DNA from: Luteimonas sp. JM171
GTDB lineage: Bacteria; Pseudomonadota; Gammaproteobacteria; Xanthomonadales; Xanthomonadaceae
Direction: 5' to 3'
Length of the DNA: 64,000 nucleotides
Assembly (NCBI RefSeq): GCF_001717465.1
Contig: NZ_CP017074.1
Location: 2,198,873-2,262,872 of the forward strand
Part shown: piece after piece, positions 57,459 through 64,000 of the stretch
Numbering within the stretch: the first letter of the stretch is position 1
How the letters are laid out: each line of letters begins with the position of its first letter
The notes under the pieces: model-generated
What the model was told of the DNA's origin: nothing
Databases searched by the model: none
What the model saw: only the letters and a program-made list of their open reading frames with translations
Made by a program: the position numbers and the translations under genes

Positions 57459-57968
57459 ATGAACGTTCGTGATGACGCACCGCCGTGGTCGTTCTTCATC
57501 CCGGTGACGCTGGCGGTGATCGTCGGCGTGCTGGCGGCGGATGCGATCCGCTACGCAATCAATACCGTTTTCGACAGCGGGGAGACGCCGGTCCCGGCGG
57601 AGGCGGACAGTCGGCGGCCATCGGCGGTTGATCCATCGCCGGCTGCGGCGGAAGCGAAGGAAAGCGCCGCGGATGTTCGACCCGGACAGCCCCGCGACGA
57701 CGCGCCCGCACGGGTGGCCGCGCCGGAAACGGGATCAACCGCGAAGACGTCGACCAGCACGCCGGCGGAGGCTGTCCCGGGCGCAGAACGCTCGGGCGTC
57801 GAGTCTGCGGCGGAGGGCGTGCGGGAACTGCCCGATTCCATGACTGCCCGCCGCGATGGTGATCCCGAAGCCTGCGTGAATGGCACCGTGGTCCGCCGGG
57901 TGGCGGGCGGTTGGGAGCAGGCGCTGGAGAACGATGTCCCCATTCCCTGCGTCATCGTCCACCGGTGA
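57459..57968 (+). CDS. Single-pass membrane protein, function unknown
   Basis: This 169-residue protein starts at an ATG after GGGGAAAGCGC. A hydrophobic helix spans about residues 11-31 (FFIPVTLAVIVGVLAADAIR), followed by a low-complexity Ala/Pro/Ser region (about 40-130). The C-terminal end has two cysteines flanking CVNGTVVRRVAGGWEQ and ending VPIPC. The pattern suggests an inner-membrane anchor with a periplasmic tail and a possible disulfide. No family is recognised. Confidence 0.7.
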   Translation: MNVRDDAPPWSFFIPVTLAVIVGVLAADAIRYAINTVFDSGETPVPAEADSRRPSAVDPSPAAAEAKESAADVRPGQPRDDAPARVAAPETGSTAKTSTSTPAEAVPGAERSGVESAAEGVRELPDSMTARRDGDPEACVNGTVVRRVAGGWEQALENDVPIPCVIVHR

Positions 57969-57982
57969 TGGGCTGGGGCCGC

Positions 57983-58774
57983 TCAGTCCACCGGCAGTAC
58001 GGTTGAAGCTTCTCCTGTCACCTCGCCGGCGCTGTTGAAGCGGCGTTCGGCAAACAGGATTCCGTCTTCACCCGCCAGTACGATGCTGCTGCAGCGCGTG
58101 CCGTATCGCTCGTCGAGCACGAAGGGCGGCGACAGCGTGCGCTCAAGCTCGATGCCCACCCCGGTGTCGGGCAGATCATCGTCCGGGGCAATGCCACGGT
58201 CGGCCAGTGCGGCGAACAGTGGTTCGATGTCCGGTGTTTCGCCGGCGTCCGTCCCGCCAGCCGGGCAGGCATTGATCCAGGCTTCCAGCGCCCGCGTCGC
58301 AAACGTGCTCTTCGGCCAGGGCGCATCGAATGCGCCGTTGGACATGGCGTGGATGCCGGGTGCCACCGGGGCATGGTGCGGCCGCGGCTGGTTGCTTGCG
58401 AACGCGAGGTCGCGGCCGTCCCACAGCAGCAGGTTGAACGGCCCATACCCGGCCGCGGTGTCTTCGAGGGTTTGCACGGCGTCGATCGCCCCGTCGCTGC
58501 CCCGAACGAAATCCCGCACCAATGCTCCGCGCGAGAGCGGTGCCGGGTCTGCCGGGAGTCCCGTGCGTACGTTGGTCACCGCCGCCAGCCGGCCCCGGGT
58601 CGAAGCCTGCAGCCAGCCGCCGCCGGCGACCAGGTCCCGGCCGCCGTAGACGTGCGGCGCCTCCGGATCGAATCCGGCCGGCGCCGTCGGGCGCGCATGC
58701 AGTTCATCGCGATTGGCAATCAGCGCCAGCGGCCAGCGCGGGTGGACCTTCCAGGCAAGGGCGATCAGGCACAT
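57983..58774 (-). CDS. NRDE/TANGO2-family protein
   Basis: This 263-residue protein has the family N-terminus MCLIALAWKVHPRWPLALIA and the NRDE motif (ANRDELHARP). Cys2 is the expected Ntn-hydrolase-like nucleophile once Met1 is removed. The family is conserved from bacteria to the human TANGO2 protein. Its biochemical role is unsettled. It is followed upstream on the same strand by the VOC and DUF1428 genes. Confidence 0.88.
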   Translation of the reverse strand: MCLIALAWKVHPRWPLALIANRDELHARPTAPAGFDPEAPHVYGGRDLVAGGGWLQASTRGRLAAVTNVRTGLPADPAPLSRGALVRDFVRGSDGAIDAVQTLEDTAAGYGPFNLLLWDGRDLAFASNQPRPHHAPVAPGIHAMSNGAFDAPWPKSTFATRALEAWINACPAGGTDAGETPDIEPLFAALADRGIAPDDDLPDTGVGIELERTLSPPFVLDERYGTRCSSIVLAGEDGILFAERRFNSAGEVTGEASTVLPVD

Positions 58775-58798
58775 GCCGCGGACTGTAGCAGCCGCATC

Positions 58799-59293
58799 TC
58801 AGCCTTTGCCGGGATCGCCACGTCGCGCCGCCTCGATCGCGGCGATGTCGATCTTCTTCATCGTCATCATCGCCTGCATCGCGCGGCCGGCTGCGTTGCG
58901 GTCTGGGCCGGTCATGGCTTCCATCAGTACGCGCGGCGTGATCTGCCAGAAGAAGCCCCAGCGGTCCTTGCACCAGCCGCAGTCGCTTTCGCTGCCGCCG
59001 TTGCTGGTGATCGCGTTCCAGTAGCGATCGGTTTCTGCCTGGTCTTCGGTGAGCACCATGAAGCTGACGGACTCATTGGGTTTGAACTGGGGGCGGCCGT
59101 TGAGACCAAGGAACTTGCGCCCCAGTACGGTGAATTCCACCGTCAGCTCGTCGCCCTGTTCGCCGCCAGGGTAGTCGGAAGCCGCATGCATGGCTTTGCC
59201 AACGTGGCTGTCCGGAAAAGTCGATGCATAGAATTCCGCCGCTTCGCGGGCCTGGCGCTGGTCAAACCAGATGCATGTGGTCATTTCGCCCAT
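58799..59293 (-). CDS. VOC-superfamily protein (PhnB/3-demethylubiquinone-9 methyltransferase-like)
   Basis: This 164-residue PF06983-type protein has CIWFDQRQAREAAEFYAS at the N-terminus and the characteristic C-terminal segments DCGWCKDRWGFFWQITP, then AMQAMMTMKKIDIAAIEAA. The name refers to similarity only; most members have no methyltransferase activity and may bind or modify small electrophiles. The ATG at 59293 follows GGAGACAACG. It probably shares a transcript with the DUF1428 gene ten bases upstream. Confidence 0.86.
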   Translation of the reverse strand: MGEMTTCIWFDQRQAREAAEFYASTFPDSHVGKAMHAASDYPGGEQGDELTVEFTVLGRKFLGLNGRPQFKPNESVSFMVLTEDQAETDRYWNAITSNGGSESDCGWCKDRWGFFWQITPRVLMEAMTGPDRNAAGRAMQAMMTMKKIDIAAIEAARRGDPGKG

Positions 59294-59303
59294 CGTTGTC
59301 TCC

Positions 59304-60014
59304 TCAATCGTCCAGCACGGTTTCAAAACCGCCATAGATCATGCGCTTGCCGTCGAACCGCATCTCGCCCTGCGGCTGCATGCGCGGATCATTGCGGGCC
59401 TTTTGCCATGCCTCGTCGCGAACCTGCCTGGAAGGCCATTCGACCCAGGAGAAGACCACCCCTTCATCGTCCCGGGCCAGCACCGCGCGGCGGAAATCCG
59501 TGACCTTGCCTTCGGGCACGTCGTCGCCCCAGGCTTCGACCACCCGTAGCGCGCCGTACTCGAGGAATACGTCCGCGACCTTCTGCGCGAGATCCCGATA
59601 GGTCGCGCGGTTGCCGTCCGGCACGGGCAGCAGGTATCCATCGACGTAGGCGCCGCGCCCGCTGCCGACGTCCACGAGCGGCTGGAAGCCACCCAGGATC
59701 ATGCGCTTGCCGTCAAAGGGCATCTTCGGCAACTGTTCCATGCGCGGGTCGGCCATCATCTTTTCGAAGGCGGCGTCGCGGGACTTCCTGTCGCTGTATT
59801 CCATCCAGCTGAAAACCACCGTTTCCGCGTCGGTCGCGTGGACGGCGCCGTGGAAGTCGTTGAGCTTGCCCCTTGGGACGTCGTCACCCCAGGTCTCGAC
59901 CATCCGGGTTGCCCCGAATTCCTTGAACATCGGCAGCGCCAGGCGGGCATGGTCCAGATAGGCGCTGCGGTTCGCCGTCGGAACGGCGGCGACAAAGCCT
60001 TGGATGTAGGTCAT
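59304..60014 (-). CDS. Tandem-fused DUF1428 protein
   Basis: This 236-residue protein contains two copies of DUF1428 in one chain: residues 1-115 and about 118-236. Both copies share WGDDVP, VVFSW, DPRM and FDGKRMI-GGF text in the same order. DUF1428 is an alpha/beta barrel of the dimeric ABM type normally about 115 residues, so this is an intramolecular duplication mimicking a dimer. The function is unknown. It diverges from an HxlR-family regulator whose start is 106 bases away. Confidence 0.88.
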   Translation of the reverse strand: MTYIQGFVAAVPTANRSAYLDHARLALPMFKEFGATRMVETWGDDVPRGKLNDFHGAVHATDAETVVFSWMEYSDRKSRDAAFEKMMADPRMEQLPKMPFDGKRMILGGFQPLVDVGSGRGAYVDGYLLPVPDGNRATYRDLAQKVADVFLEYGALRVVEAWGDDVPEGKVTDFRRAVLARDDEGVVFSWVEWPSRQVRDEAWQKARNDPRMQPQGEMRFDGKRMIYGGFETVLDD

Positions 60015-60082
60015 CAGAGGTCCTCTTGCGCAGGGTCAGGGGGGTGCCGTGGCCGCCGGCCACGGTGGTGCGGGGCCTTGCG

Positions 60083-60111
60083 TTGTGGATCCTGCGCCGA
60101 TCGGTTATAAA
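60083..60111 (+). promoter_or_regulatory. Promoter of the HxlR regulator gene, possibly bidirectional
   Basis: TTGTGG (60083-60088) and TATAAA (60106-60111) are spaced 17 bases apart. The box ends eight bases before the ATG at 60120, so the leader would be about two bases. On the minus strand TATAAC (60109-60104) could drive the DUF1428-VOC genes with a leader of about 83 bases. Confidence 0.6.
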
Positions 60112-60119
60112 AAGCAACC

Positions 60120-60824
60120 ATGAAGTTGGAAAAAGTTAGCGGCAAGAGCGAAAGCGGGACCAGGCGCTGGTATGACGACGCCTGCGGGACCGCATTGGCG
60201 CTGGAGTTCGTGGGCGAGCGGTGGTCACTGCTCGTAATGCGCGAGCTGATGCTTGGTCCGCGGCGCTTCTCCGAACTCAGGGCCGATCTCACCGGGATCA
60301 GTGCCAATGTGCTGAGCCAGCGGCTGGCAGGCCTGGAGCGGTCGGGGATCGTGCGCAGGCGCAAGCTGCCGCCACCGGCCAGCGTGCAGGTGTACGAATT
60401 GACCGATTGGGGCCTGGAGGCGGAGCCGATCTTCCAGGCGTTGGGACGCTGGGCGGTGCGTTCGCCGCTGCACGATCCCATGCGTCCGCTGTCGGCGGTG
60501 TCCGCGATGCTGTCGCTGCGCACCATGCTGCGGCCTGACCGCGAGCCAGTGACAATGACCGTTGCGTTCCGCTTCCCTGGCAACGCATTCGTCGGCCGGC
60601 TCTCGCCGGAGGGCCTGGAGATCGAGCGCGGCGACATCGAAGGGGCGGACGTGTCGTTCGACACCGATACCACCACTTTCGTGACCCTGGTCTACGGCAA
60701 GCGTCCGATCAAGCAGGCGGAGCAGGAGCGGACACTGCGCCTGGAGGGCGATCGCAGGCTGGCCAGCCGCTTTGTCGAATGCTTCGCGCTGCCGGACAAG
60801 ATTGCCGGTAATCCGGAAGCGTAA
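60120..60824 (+). CDS. HxlR-family regulator with a C-terminal SCP2-like domain
   Basis: This 234-residue protein has an N-terminal HxlR winged helix (about 10-115: CGTALALEFVGERWSLLVMR, PRRFSELRADLTGISANVL then SQRLAGLERSGIVRR) and a C-terminal domain (about 130-230) that resembles SCP2 sterol-carrier-like ligand-binding modules (DTDTTTFVTLVYGKRPI). It probably represses the divergent DUF1428-VOC genes and senses a small hydrophobic molecule; this is inferred from the arrangement. Confidence 0.83.
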   Translation: MKLEKVSGKSESGTRRWYDDACGTALALEFVGERWSLLVMRELMLGPRRFSELRADLTGISANVLSQRLAGLERSGIVRRRKLPPPASVQVYELTDWGLEAEPIFQALGRWAVRSPLHDPMRPLSAVSAMLSLRTMLRPDREPVTMTVAFRFPGNAFVGRLSPEGLEIERGDIEGADVSFDTDTTTFVTLVYGKRPIKQAEQERTLRLEGDRRLASRFVECFALPDKIAGNPEA

Positions 60825-60846
60825 GGCCGACCGCCGCAAGGCCCGC

Positions 60847-60933
60847 TGGTGCCGAAGGTGGGACTCGAACCCACACGGGTGTTAGCCCGGCGGATTTTGA
60901 ATCCGCTGCGTCTACCGGTTCCGCCACTTCGGC
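60847..60933 (-). tRNA. tRNA-Leu (anticodon CAA)
   Basis: Read on the minus strand, an 87-base class II tRNA with encoded CCA. The acceptor stem is GCCGAAG/CTTCGGC, the D arm begins TGGCGGAA, the anticodon stem GCGGA/TCCGC encloses TTCAAAA with anticodon CAA, a long variable arm follows, and the T arm contains GGTTCGAGTCC. It reads UUG leucine codons. Confidence 0.97.
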
Positions 60934-60977
60934 GCGGGCGGGCAGTATAACGGCCGCGGCGGCCCTGCGGAACGCAA

Positions 60978-61571
60978 TCAGGCGGCGCGGTCCACCCGCA
61001 ATGCGGCGCTGGTGCGCTCGAACCATTCGCCGTCCACAGGCAAGAACATGCAGCACCGCTCCATCGGGCCCTTGTACACGTGCAGGGAGATGGCAATCCT
61101 GTCGGGGCTGGCGTTGCGGATGGTGTGGTATTCGTGCGGCGGGATCAGGCTGCCGGCGCTGCCGGGGCCCGCGCGCATGCCGCCTGCTGCACGGAAGCGG
61201 CAGCGCTCGCCGTCCCGTTCCAGCAGCTCGTACTGGGTGATCTCGAGCTCGCCCTCCCACACCCCCTCCACGCACCACAGGCCGCAGTGGTCGTGCAGCG
61301 GCGTGCCCTGGCCAGGTCCCCAGGTCATTGCCACCACGCTGTAGCCGTGCACCGGGCTGCGGTAGAGCTCGCGCCGGGCATAGTGGTCCTCGATCGGCTC
61401 GTGCACGCAGCCGGGAAGTTGCACGGCAGGATCGCGGATCACCTTGCACATGGCCTCTCGCAGCGCCGCGGTAACGGCGTGCTCGTCGCCGCTGGCGAGC
61501 GCGCCGTCTATCGCCTCCACCAGGAGGTCTCGGCCATCGAACGGAATGTCGGGCAGGGCGTGTTCGCTCAT
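60978..61571 (-). CDS. Cysteine dioxygenase
   Basis: This 197-residue cupin enzyme oxidises cysteine to cysteine sulfinate. The iron ligands are His93 and His95 in PLHDHCGLW and His149 in PHEYHT. Ser162, His164 and Tyr166 (SLHVY) reproduce the Ser-His-Tyr triad of mammalian enzymes, and Cys100 lies at the position of the cysteine that crosslinks to that Tyr in rat. Most bacterial homologues have Gly there. The start at 61571 matches family length; in-frame codons upstream are shadow. A -10-like TAGAAT (minus strand, 61585-61580) lies eight bases before the start. Confidence 0.88.
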   Translation of the reverse strand: MSEHALPDIPFDGRDLLVEAIDGALASGDEHAVTAALREAMCKVIRDPAVQLPGCVHEPIEDHYARRELYRSPVHGYSVVAMTWGPGQGTPLHDHCGLWCVEGVWEGELEITQYELLERDGERCRFRAAGGMRAGPGSAGSLIPPHEYHTIRNASPDRIAISLHVYKGPMERCCMFLPVDGEWFERTSAALRVDRAA

Positions 61572-61579
61572 GCTCCGGC

Positions 61580-61585
61580 ATTCTA
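61580..61585 (-). promoter_or_regulatory. Putative -10 box of the cysteine dioxygenase gene
   Basis: TAGAAT on the minus strand ends eight bases before the ATG at 61571; predicted transcription starts at 61573, two bases before it. A GGAG lies too close to the ATG to work as a normal ribosome-binding site. Confidence 0.4.
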
Positions 61586-61632
61586 CGGGCCGGCCGTGCG
61601 AATGCTTGCTGCAGCGCGCCAAGGCCCGCCGC

Positions 61633-62673
61633 TCAGCCGGAGTACTGCTCCTGTCCGGCATCGACGTCCAGCAGTTCCTCCATCTGCGAGAGCGTGGTGT
61701 CGTCCTTGATCACGCGCTTGAGCCAGACGTGCAGCGGCATCTCGCCCCAGCTGGCGGCCTTGTCCGCGAGGTAGGCAACCGGGCTGTGCGGCTCCGTGCG
61801 GCGGAAGAACTCGGCCACCTCGCGCAACTGGGCCAGGGCCTGGCGGCGTGAGTTGATCGGGCCGCCATTGCCAGCTGGGGCTTCACCGGCGATGGCTGGC
61901 GCATCAAGCGCGGCGCCGGCATTGCCGCTTTCGCCGTCGACCAGCACGCCGGCGTCGCGCGCAAAGCGGGTGACCGTGCGCTGCAGGTGGTCGAGCTGCT
62001 CGATCACCGGGGTGAAGCTGGGTCCCTCGGTGCCAAGGCGCGCGTCCACGGCGGCCTGCAGCTCCAGCAGCGCCTCCCGGCAGTCGGGCACGTCGGTCAT
62101 CAACTGCATATAGAAGCCGTGCGGCGTGTCGCGCCGCGCTGCTTCCAGGTCTTCCAGGCCAGGCTGTTCGCTGCCTGCCTCCTCGGGGCCGCGCGCATGG
62201 GCGGCCTCGAAGTCGCCAAGGCCATAGCGGCCCTGCGTTGCCTGGGTGATCGGCACCGCGCGGATCCACTGGACGGCGTTGGCGAGCAGCCAGCCGAAGT
62301 TGCCGATGCGTTCCTCATGGTCGGCGTCCCGGTCCTGCGGGTGCACCTGGTCCCAGTGCTGGTTGCACAGGCCGGCAAGGGCACGGAAGCCGCGCGCAAG
62401 CCCGGGAAAGCCATGCAGCCGTGCATTGGCCTCCGTCAGCCACGCGCCGACGCGCAGGTCCTTGGTGCGGGTGCGCAGCAGCTCCTCGCAGAGCGCCGCG
62501 GCGGTGGCCCAGTCGGCGTACTTGATGTCGGTGACCCACTCGCCCTGGTCGAGGGTGGGGTCGTCGGCGCGACGGGCTTCCTGGATCGCGTCGAATTCGG
62601 TGGAGAACGACATGTCCTCGCCCGCGGGGAGGTCGTCGGAAATCGGGGCCAGCAGGTCATCCAGTTCCAGCAT
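61633..62673 (-). CDS. tssA: Type VI secretion protein TssA
   Basis: TssA (346 residues) caps and coordinates T6SS sheath growth. The ImpA-type N-terminal domain is evident: LDDLLAPISDDLPAGEDM, RADDPTLDQGEW, WLTEANARLHGFPGLARGF. The C-terminal region holds RRQALAQLREVAEFFRRTEP, HSPVAYLADKAASWGEMPL and LDVDAGQ. No other T6SS gene is seen between here and the window's right edge, although more could lie beyond it. On the left are only a dioxygenase and tRNA. Confidence 0.9.
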   Translation of the reverse strand: MLELDDLLAPISDDLPAGEDMSFSTEFDAIQEARRADDPTLDQGEWVTDIKYADWATAAALCEELLRTRTKDLRVGAWLTEANARLHGFPGLARGFRALAGLCNQHWDQVHPQDRDADHEERIGNFGWLLANAVQWIRAVPITQATQGRYGLGDFEAAHARGPEEAGSEQPGLEDLEAARRDTPHGFYMQLMTDVPDCREALLELQAAVDARLGTEGPSFTPVIEQLDHLQRTVTRFARDAGVLVDGESGNAGAALDAPAIAGEAPAGNGGPINSRRQALAQLREVAEFFRRTEPHSPVAYLADKAASWGEMPLHVWLKRVIKDDTTLSQMEELLDVDAGQEQYSG

Positions 62674-62733
62674 GGCAGGCGCTCGGTTGTCGGATTGGGG
62701 AACGAATCTTACACAGCTGCACCGCAGCCGGGC

Positions 62734-64000
62734 CTACAGCACCAGGCCGCCGGCCTCGCGGTGCAGCGCGCGCAGCCGTTCCCCAAGCACTTGCAGATTG
62801 GCCTCACCGCCTTCCAGCGCGGCGCGGCGCTGCGGTGAAAGCCATTGCCGGGCCATCTCGTGCAGGCGGCCGGCATCCTGCCGGATGCGCTCCACGCGCG
62901 CCGTCGCGGCAAGGCGCAGCTGCTGGCGCTCATCCTGCTGCGGCACACCGTAGCCGGCCCCCTGCAGCAGCATGGCGGGCCGGGTCAGCGCACCTTCGCG
63001 CTCCAGCAGTGCGCGCACTTCCACCAAGCCGTCGAGCCCGTCTGGGTGGCTGGTGTCGAGGAAGCGGCGTTTCAGTTCGTCGCGCGCCAGCAGCTCCTGC
63101 CGGCGCAGGGCCGCCTGTTCCAGCACCAGCAGCGCGGCGGCTGCGCGCAGGTCCGCATGGTGCAGCCAGCCGGTGCGCTCGGCCGCCGGGAGCGCGAGCC
63201 ACGCCTTGGCTCCCGCGAATGGCAGGTCCAGCACCTCGCGCGCTGTCTCATACAGCGACTCGTAGTGCGCATCCATCGGTTCGAAGCGGTAACCAAGCCG
63301 GATCGCTTCCGGGCCTTCCGCGGGTACGTCCGCTTCAAGCACCGCCTGCCTGCGCACGCGCCGGAGCAGCCCGGTGGGCGTGATGCTGGAAAGGTCCGCA
63401 TCGGCCAGGCGGGGGACGCCGTCATGCAGCAGCTTGAACGTCTCCACCGCGCAGTTGTTGCTGATGAAGCGGTAGTTGCCGTCATAGCCCCAGTGCACCC
63501 GCGCGGCGCGCTGCAGCAGGCCGGTGATTTCGTCCCTTGAGAGCCGCAGCGGCAGCGACACCAGTGCGCGCAGTTCCACGCGCGTGTATTCCTCCACCAC
63601 CTGGTCAAGCGGCAACACGAACAGCCGCGAGGGGTACGTGCCGGTCAGGCCGCCCCAGCTGGAGATCTGCACGTCGCCGACGAAGGCGCGGAAGGACAGC
63701 ACGCGATGGTGGTCGAGGTCCAGGCGGCAGTCGGGCCCAGGCTGCCGGCCCGGCGCGCAGACCACCAGCCGCAGCATGCTGTGGCCCCAGCGGCTCATGA
63801 CGCGTTCGTTGCCTTCCGCCAGCAGGTAATCAACCTGGTAGATCCGCGCGGGATCGAGCTCCAGCAGCGCATCGCCGGTATCGGCACCCGGATCGAGGAA
63901 CGGCAGCCCGGGCGCGCACTCGGCGCGCGGCGCCCGGTGCTGGAAGTGGACCTCGAAATAGTGGGCCAGGGCCGGCCGCCGGCAGGCGTATTCGGGATCC
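62734..64000 (-). CDS. DUF4105 membrane-associated protein, 5' end beyond the window
   Basis: The frame runs from the stop at 62734 to the right edge with no start required, so the N-terminus is missing. More than 420 residues are visible. Conserved DUF4105 (Lnb-like) text includes SRWGHSMLRLVV, FVGDVQISSWGGLTGTYPSRL, LDQVVEEYTRVELR and SNNCAVETFKLL. An internal ATG at 63798 is not the start: the upstream frame continues with family-like LAEGNERVMSRW. The C-terminal 200 residues are helical. Such proteins are usually envelope-associated and of unknown function. Confidence 0.82.
   Translation of the reverse strand, partial: DPEYACRRPALAHYFEVHFQHRAPRAECAPGLPFLDPGADTGDALLELDPARIYQVDYLLAEGNERVMSRWGHSMLRLVVCAPGRQPGPDCRLDLDHHRVLSFRAFVGDVQISSWGGLTGTYPSRLFVLPLDQVVEEYTRVELRALVSLPLRLSRDEITGLLQRAARVHWGYDGNYRFISNNCAVETFKLLHDGVPRLADADLSSITPTGLLRRVRRQAVLEADVPAEGPEAIRLGYRFEPMDAHYESLYETAREVLDLPFAGAKAWLALPAAERTGWLHHADLRAAAALLVLEQAALRRQELLARDELKRRFLDTSHPDGLDGLVEVRALLEREGALTRPAMLLQGAGYGVPQQDERQQLRLAATARVERIRQDAGRLHEMARQWLSPQRRAALEGGEANLQVLGERLRALHREAGGLVL

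Overview
The window is a GC-rich, gene-dense stretch of chromosome from a gammaproteobacterium of the Xanthomonadaceae type (Lysobacter/Luteimonas/Xanthomonas relatives). The basis is the gene order folK-panB-panC-panD-pgi, metG followed by a solo RnfB-like ferredoxin, a TonB receptor paired with an S9 peptidase, very high G+C at third codon positions, and close matches to family signatures throughout. Apart from a C-terminal fragment of folK at the left edge and a DUF4105 gene cut by the right edge, every gene looks intact. I see no insertion sequence, prophage, CRISPR array or rRNA, and no gene-free gap longer than about 230 bases.

Layout. 1-3850: end of folate synthesis, the pantothenate genes and phosphoglucose isomerase. 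3915-4317: a guanidine exporter gene behind a two-hairpin guanidine-II riboswitch. 4309-9000: RNase T, EfpL, a short-chain dehydrogenase and a PAS-GGDEF-EAL protein. 8922-23159: a leucine/isovalerate catabolic island (leucine dehydrogenase, isovaleryl-CoA dehydrogenase, both methylcrotonyl-CoA carboxylase subunits, methylglutaconyl-CoA hydratase, HMG-CoA lyase, thiolase). It is interleaved with a bactofilin, a zinc-ribbon protein, two Ala-rich lipoproteins and a lipobox-bearing subtilase autotransporter. 23289-35939: housekeeping genes (phospholipase D-type synthase, queG, nnr, tsaE, amidase, mutL, metG) and two envelope proteins. 36071-41814: a TonB receptor and S9 peptidase pair. 41961-47012: mrp, dcd and a tightly overlapped 5-oxoprolinase operon. 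47152-51665: a CrbS/CrbR-like acetate-switch sensor and regulator around a Nudix gene. 51751-56571: a polyhydroxybutyrate block (oligomer hydrolase, class III synthase phaE-phaC) with pssA inside it. 56588-64000: small membrane proteins, an NRDE/VOC/DUF1428 group facing an HxlR regulator, tRNA-Leu(CAA), a cysteine dioxygenase, an isolated tssA and DUF4105.

A theme is acetyl-CoA and acetoacetyl-CoA flux: leucine breakdown yields acetoacetate and acetyl-CoA, thiolase interconverts them, class III PHA synthase and an oligomer hydrolase store and recover C4 units, and a CrbS/CrbR-like pair probably senses acetate status. This link is inferred from co-location, not shown.

The best regulatory observations are the guanidine-II riboswitch with a partial duplicated copy upstream, and a recurring arrangement in which a TAnnAT-like -10 box ends 6 to 8 bases before a start codon that has no well-placed ribosome-binding site. 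That arrangement predicts leaderless mRNAs for about nine genes, including one probable bidirectional promoter between queG and nnr. I did not find a clearly novel multi-gene system; the less-explained material is the pair of heptad-repeat lipoproteins, the lipidated autotransporter and the gene content interleaved with the leucine island.
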